Of a stretch of DNA of 64,000 bases, positions 61,001-64,000 are shown one piece after another (the first letter of the stretch is position 1; each line of letters begins with the position of its first letter). The stretch comes from Diadema setosum. Its lineage: Eukaryota > Echinodermata > Echinoidea > Diadematoida > Diadematidae. The stretch lies in the NCBI RefSeq assembly GCF_964275005.1, contig NC_092701.1:6244715-6308714 (forward strand), written 5' to 3'. The notes under the pieces were generated by a model. The model did not search any database, was not told where the DNA came from, and saw only the letters and a list, made by a program, of their open reading frames with translations. The position numbers were made by a program, and so were the translations under genes.

Positions 61001-62373
61001 TTGTTCAATGAACAACATATGCGTGACAAATTACAAATAACATCAAGCAAAAATATATATTCCAATAATTGTTGCAGAAGATAAAAATGATATCTGTTAT
61101 ATTCATAATACATCTTACATATATATCATTTAATTTAATGGTTTAAATTAATCTTATAATCATAATAATTATCATCAAGAATTCAGCATTCAAACAAATC
61201 TTCTCTCTTCTAATCAACACCTTTATCTTCTACATTATTCTCCTTCGTTTACAACTCATCAGTCATCTTCATATATCTTCTCAATATATCTAAATCAACA
61301 TAATTATCAGAACATTTAACCGAAACATGATACATTATAATCACAACATCACAACACAACAAACAAACATCAATTATTCATTTATAAACATAAAATTCCC
61401 TGTTGACAGAATTAATGAGATGCAAGATTTAAAGCAACAAGAGAAGACCAGTGGTAGAACCTTTGTCTTACAAATTTGCTAACTATCATCAAATGAAGTG
61501 TATCCTGAAAAGAAAAAAAAAAACAACAACCCTGATACTATCACCTCAGCAAAGACATAACAATCACTCTTCTGGATGCTCCCTTTTCTCTCAGCATGGA
61601 GGATTATGGATTTGGATTGCTGTTAAACACATGGCAGCCCTGCAACTTTCCCCTTTGAACTGTTTGAGCAAAAGTAAGTTTCACAGGCTTTTAAACATAA
61701 AGGGGTTCTGCATTCTAATCGGTACATGTGCTTCCCTAGATAAGACACTCAGATGTTGTGTTCTGCTGTGTTTGATTTGCTACTTGTTACATTGAGGACT
61801 TGATATTCAGATCCATGTTTATGGATCCAAATCTAATATCAACAATCTATAAACCATTGCAGAAGGCATAATTTGCTATGTTTGATTTTAAAATGTTTGC
61901 ATATTTTTGTCTGCACAGTCATGGGTCTGATGCTTTGAAACATTTCACTTGTATTGTGAGCTGGCTTTTTTTCTGCTCATTCAACTTTCTTTATAGTCTA
62001 GTGGACTGTTTAAGGATTTAAAGAATGCATAAAACTGAGAAGTAACAAGAAAAAAAAAATCAGTCATTCACGTTACCCAGTTTTGTTAATGGGAACCCGT
62101 CATTTGAAGTCTTCTGCCACATACGTGTGGAATTGAGCATGAATCTCACGTTAAGTTCATCACACTTTGTTTTACACCTACCAACGATAGGGTACAATTT
62201 ACTCATACATTTTCATTACTCATTGAAATCTCATGAACTCTATTGAACTCATTCAATACCATCATACTCACTGGATTGATTTTCTTTGTGTAGCACAGAT
62301 ACCGTGTGACCTTCTTCCTCAACACTTTATCCTTCCACAGGTCCGCATCCTGGTTGTCCGTTGTCGTTTCAAT
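48892..62373 (-). CDS. MVB12: MVB12 (ESCRT-I subunit): MABP domain, proline-rich linker, UMA domain; N-terminal exon outside window
   Basis: MVB12 is the fourth subunit of ESCRT-I and helps sort ubiquitinated cargo into multivesicular bodies. Seven exons (62272-62373, 60779-60875, 59839-59971, 56189-56332, 50355-50473, 49783-49844, 48892-49005) total 771 bp, in frame through all junctions. MABP evidence: QDADLWKDKVLRKKVTRYLC matches human MVB12B GVDADLWKDGLFKSKVTRYLC; NNVLVDVMVIKENEAIPAGY matches GNVLVDMKLIDIKDTLPVGF; KKKLLVIKLFNRNSTQQAV matches KKRLCIKFIPRDSTEAAI; GDINGINLFLRM matches GELNSMGIWYRM. The linker has APIPAPR, like the SH3-ligand PVPKPR of MVB12A. UMA evidence: LSAIEGVPFRIS matches ISAMDGVPFMIS, and FDVPPITYKSAVDINSQFSY matches FDLLGITIKSLAEIEKEYEY. 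Human sequences are recalled from memory. The C-terminus lacks the AAARLPP tail. The missing N-terminus is about 40 residues. Several introns carry repeats close to splice sites. Confidence 0.95.
49499..49515. repeat. G homopolymer in MVB12 intron F-G
   Basis: About 15 consecutive G between exons F and G; a C-run in the transcript. Confidence 0.9.
49783..49844 (-). CDS. MVB12: MVB12 exon F (UMA core)
   Basis: Acceptor TTTTTTTTTCTTGGCAG|CCATCG, donor TCAAAT|GTGAGT; 62 bp. Encodes (A)IEGVPFRISSVLQSVTNMSN, the conserved DGVPF-type core of the UMA domain. Confidence 0.93.
50355..50473 (-). CDS. MVB12: MVB12 exon E (basic linker into UMA), GC donor
   Basis: Acceptor GTTATCCAG|TTTGCCG gives the phase demanded by exon D. 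Encodes LPQQSSMTQLPYSWDNARTR, RRQSTLRTSHSLS and DVLS. The frame must leave at CTCTCAG|GCAAGA, a GC donor with otherwise good consensus, to give LSAIEGVPF with exon F. Two further AGs (CCGCAGCAG) follow the acceptor within 13 bp. Confidence 0.85.
51348..51600. repeat. CTCATGGGCTGTATGACT-unit repeat in the MVB12 D-E intron
   Basis: At least eight degenerate copies of 'catgagtcatacagccca' or its reverse complement; the same wording appears at 1-95. The two orientations meet near 51480, so the stretch is partly palindromic. Confidence 0.6.
51769..52285. mobile_element. MITE with AAAGCTTTAGATTTT ends (outer element)
   Basis: AAGCTTTAGATTTTGACGCG and its mirror CGCGTCTAAAATCTAAAGCT bound a CpG-rich element that contains a second, intact MITE at 51923-52120. 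Confidence 0.85.
51923..52120. mobile_element. MITE with TACTGTACGAGCTGAAATTT ends (nested)
   Basis: Perfect 25-bp inverted termini TACTGTACGAGCTGAAATTT(TCGCG). The interior repeats CGCGAAAAT in both orientations, in the style of 33391-33590. Confidence 0.9.
52286..55186. other. Unique part of the large MVB12 D-E intron
   Basis: No exon recognised on either strand. (TG)n at 54309-54327. The 95-codon plus-strand frame at 53822-54109 has no recognisable similarity and is not called. Confidence 0.5.
55191..55691 (+). mobile_element. TTAA-flanked CTCTTTATGTGCCA element, copy 1 (piggyBac-like MITE)
   Basis: Flanked by TTAA at 55187-55190 and 55692-55695. Ends CTCTTTATGTGCCACG and CCATGGCACATAAAGAG are inverted. 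About 501 bp, no transposase. TTAA duplication with a CYCTTT end is characteristic of piggyBac-derived MITEs (established). A near-full copy lies inverted at 56949-57457. Confidence 0.88.
56189..56332 (-). CDS. MVB12: MVB12 exon D (end of MABP, proline-rich linker)
   Basis: Acceptor TTAATGCTTGACAG|GGATATC behind a T-rich tract, donor TCAGG|GTAAGT; 144 bp, phase 2 in and out, so it could be skipped without a frameshift. Encodes DINGINLFLRM, then PLTPVTPESGP and APIPAPRQ. A second in-phase acceptor (CCTTAG|AATGTCC, exon start 56304) would shorten it by 28 bp and break the frame, so the upstream site is preferred. Confidence 0.9.
56949..57457 (-). mobile_element. TTAA-flanked CTCTTTATGTGCCA element, copy 2, inverted
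   Basis: Starts TTAACTCTTTATGCACCA and ends ACGTGGCACATAAAGAGTTAA. Internally matches the reverse complement of copy 1 throughout (for example GCATGCTTTGAGAAA and GCCGTCGACTGAGTCGGACG). Confidence 0.88.
58242..58498. mobile_element. MITE with CATATCGTCGCTGGGGTGAC ends in MVB12 intron C-D
   Basis: CATATCGTCGCTGGGGTGAC + AAGACCTTGTATCTCAAA at the left pairs with TTTGAGATACGAGGTCTT + GTCGCCCCAGCGACGATATG at the right, with about three mismatches. 257 bp. Confidence 0.9.
59839..59971 (-). CDS. MVB12: MVB12 exon C (MABP)
   Basis: Acceptor ACACTTCAG|GCGAAGC, donor AGAGG|GTGAGT; 133 bp. Encodes GEAVLKKKLLVIKLFNRN and SGKTKTKPVEVTPR, close to SGKTKT of MVB12A. The acceptor follows a very long C/T tract. 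Confidence 0.95.
59986..60123 (-). repeat. (CCCCTT)n-type pyrimidine tract upstream of MVB12 exon C
   Basis: On the plus strand GGGGAA/GGGGTGG units for about 138 bp, hence an almost pure C/T tract in the MVB12 transcript ending 14 bases before the exon C acceptor. The G-rich strand has many runs of 4-5 G and can form G-quadruplexes. Confidence 0.9.
60779..60875 (-). CDS. MVB12: MVB12 exon B (MABP)
   Basis: Acceptor GCATTGCAG|CTGGCGGG, donor GACTCGG|GTATGT; 97 bp. Encodes LAGNNVLVDVMVIKENEAIP and GYSCLGTTYDS. A GAATT-type tail begins only 18 bp upstream of the acceptor. Confidence 0.94.
60893..61140 (-). mobile_element. LINE/SINE 3' end with ATTCA tail, in MVB12 intron A-B
   Basis: On the minus strand the sequence ends GTGGACAATAAAACACTAAA followed by (TTCAA)n at 60919-60893. 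An AATAAA before a pentamer tail matches the LINE tails at 5860 and 12165. The body could extend further into the AT-rich sequence to the right. Same orientation as the gene. Confidence 0.5.
62272..62373 (-). CDS. MVB12: MVB12 exon A (MABP, LWKD segment)
   Basis: Acceptor GTTTTTCAG|ATTGAAACG, donor AATCCA|GTGAGT; 34 codons, phase 0 at both ends. The peptide starts IETTTDNQDADLWKDK. An upstream coding exon ending in phase 0 is required and was not found between here and 64000. Confidence 0.93.
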
Positions 62374-64000
62374 CTGAAAAACGAGGATAGAATGCTACAT
62401 CAGGGCAAAATCAACATCTTCATGCCATGTCAGGGTAAACCAACATCCTCATGCTACGTCAGGGCAAAACCAATATCCTCATGCATACATCAAATTGTCG
62501 GTGGATGGCAAAAGCTTTTCAAAGCTGCATAATGATTCGTCAACATTATTCTGCAGGCATCATTACGCCAGAGATCCACATTCCCTCTGCTGTTTGTAAC
62601 CATCATGACTTTAAAAGTCTCCACATTCTCAAATGTTGCACAAAAATTTCAACAATATTGGGAATCACATACTATGTAGATTTACTGCACCAACACCATT
62701 ACTAGGTACAACAAGTAGGGATATTTTCTTATATTCCATCTTAAAACAATTTCCTGTTTTCATACTTGTTTCCTGTTTTCGTACTTGCTACAATGTAATA
62801 ATCACATCCAGGCACAAACCTTAAACAGTCGAACTAGTTCATGATCAGAAAAAAAAAAACCTTTGGAACTTTAAACCCCTATTTTATCAGCAGCTTCAAA
62901 GCTCATGGCATTTGCCAGACCGGGGGATAAACATAACACAACTTGCTACATCCTGGTACAGGTGATGACTTGACTCAACACAAAATTGTGGACCACTGAC
63001 AGAAACCACAAACCCACACATGGAATATAACTATGTTGTCTGACAGGAAACACAGACTGTATCATAAAACAATTGGACAATCCATTGAAAAGGTTTGCAT
63101 GCTCATATGCTCACAATGAGAAATAGACACAAAGTTGTCCACATGTATAGCACATTTTGCAATTACATGGTGTATGTATACTCAAGGAGAAATTTTGTCA
63201 AATGCACACTGCAAATAGAGAATAGACATACAGGTATTGTGTGCTTTATCAGGCCTAATCAATAAATTGTCTGGAAATATGTACAGTACACCTCTCTTCA
63301 TTAATCATATACTACGCAATTTCATGAAGCACTTTGTGTACATTTGTGTAGTTGAAAGCAGGGCTAGAACATACTGCACCACATTTTTCTACATAGCTGT
63401 AAAAACATAATGAATATACCAAATTATGTGATTGCACAATCCTGTCATTAAGTTTGGTTGGACATCCTAAATCAATAAGCTATCAAAATGTTGCATAATA
63501 CTCTGTAATACCAGCATACTCCACATATTGATATGGTTCAATTAATGCCAATTTCATTTGTTGGCTGACAAGTACTATCAATAGTGCCTCCCATCAGCAA
63601 AACGAGGTGTATCTTCTTCTACTTGTACAGTGTAATTTGATTGTCCGTTTGTTCCATTCACTAATTAAAAATTACTTATGAAAATCTCTTGAAGGTACTG
63701 ACTCACAATATATTATCAACTAATCAAATTGAATTCATTTCCACCTTACAGTGTATGTTCACAAAAAGAGAAACTGAATGAAAATACCTATCATAAACCA
63801 ACAATATTTTGTAATATATTACCTTTTAATAGAAATGATAGTCGAAATTATTCATAGCGAGAACACAATACAAAACACTAATTAGAACTAAACCTGGATG
63901 GACCTACACAAAATTGAAAGCACAGCTGGCATAGGGACCCTGAATTATGCTTGATATAATTAGAATTCTGTATTGTTTATTATATCGAGTATGAATTGTA
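62374..64000. other. MVB12 upstream intron, no exon seen
   Basis: AT-rich. I searched for an exon ending in phase 0 with a P-x-GY motif (the expected MABP N-terminus) and found none; it is probably beyond 64000. A short imperfect repeat at 62395-62485 (CAGGGCAAAA(C/T)CAACATC) occurs three times. Confidence 0.5.

Overview
The base composition (AT-rich, about 37% GC by eye), short exons with consensus GT-AG borders, long introns, tRNA-derived SINEs, decayed LINE ends and a dense carpet of palindromic non-autonomous DNA transposons indicate an animal nuclear genome. The gene set and repeat style fit a marine invertebrate deuterostome, most likely an echinoderm such as a sea urchin. That taxonomic call is an inference; no sequence search was possible.

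Four genes can be supported. (1) 205-2163, minus strand: the first two coding exons of a cytosolic sulfotransferase (SULT); the 3' part lies beyond the left edge. (2) 12984-16335, plus strand: a complete three-exon class A GPCR of 383 residues with DRY and NPxxY motifs, but without the usual TM3-ECL2 cysteines and without the CWxP motif. (3) 27513-28835, minus strand: a single-exon 440-residue basic, coiled-coil/disordered protein that I do not recognise. (4) 48892-62373, minus strand: seven exons of an ESCRT-I subunit MVB12 (MABP domain, proline-rich linker, UMA domain). Its reading phase is consistent through every junction and gives 256 residues; only the N-terminal exon is missing, presumably past the right edge. 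One of its introns appears to be GC-AG.

The rest is gene-poor. 4.3-12.3 kb holds LINE 3' ends with GAATT-type tails, a tRNA SINE and nested MITEs. 16.6-22.5 kb is almost solid mobile DNA, including a roughly 1-kb foldback, a hAT-like element and a 2.4-kb terminal-inverted-repeat element that carries eight copies of a 14-bp GTCCCATACGTAAC motif. 28.9-47.8 kb holds scattered MITEs (Harbinger-like, Tigger/pogo-like and others) and no convincing exon. The MVB12 introns carry further MITEs, including two inverted copies of one TTAA-flanked element that bracket a single exon.

The four genes are functionally unrelated and do not form a system. The most interesting signals are where repeats meet splice sites in MVB12, the stripped-down GPCR, the tRNA-cored palindromes, and the motif arrays inside the 2.4-kb and 1-kb elements. 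No endogenous retrovirus, LTR element, Polinton, CRISPR array or toxin gene was recognised.
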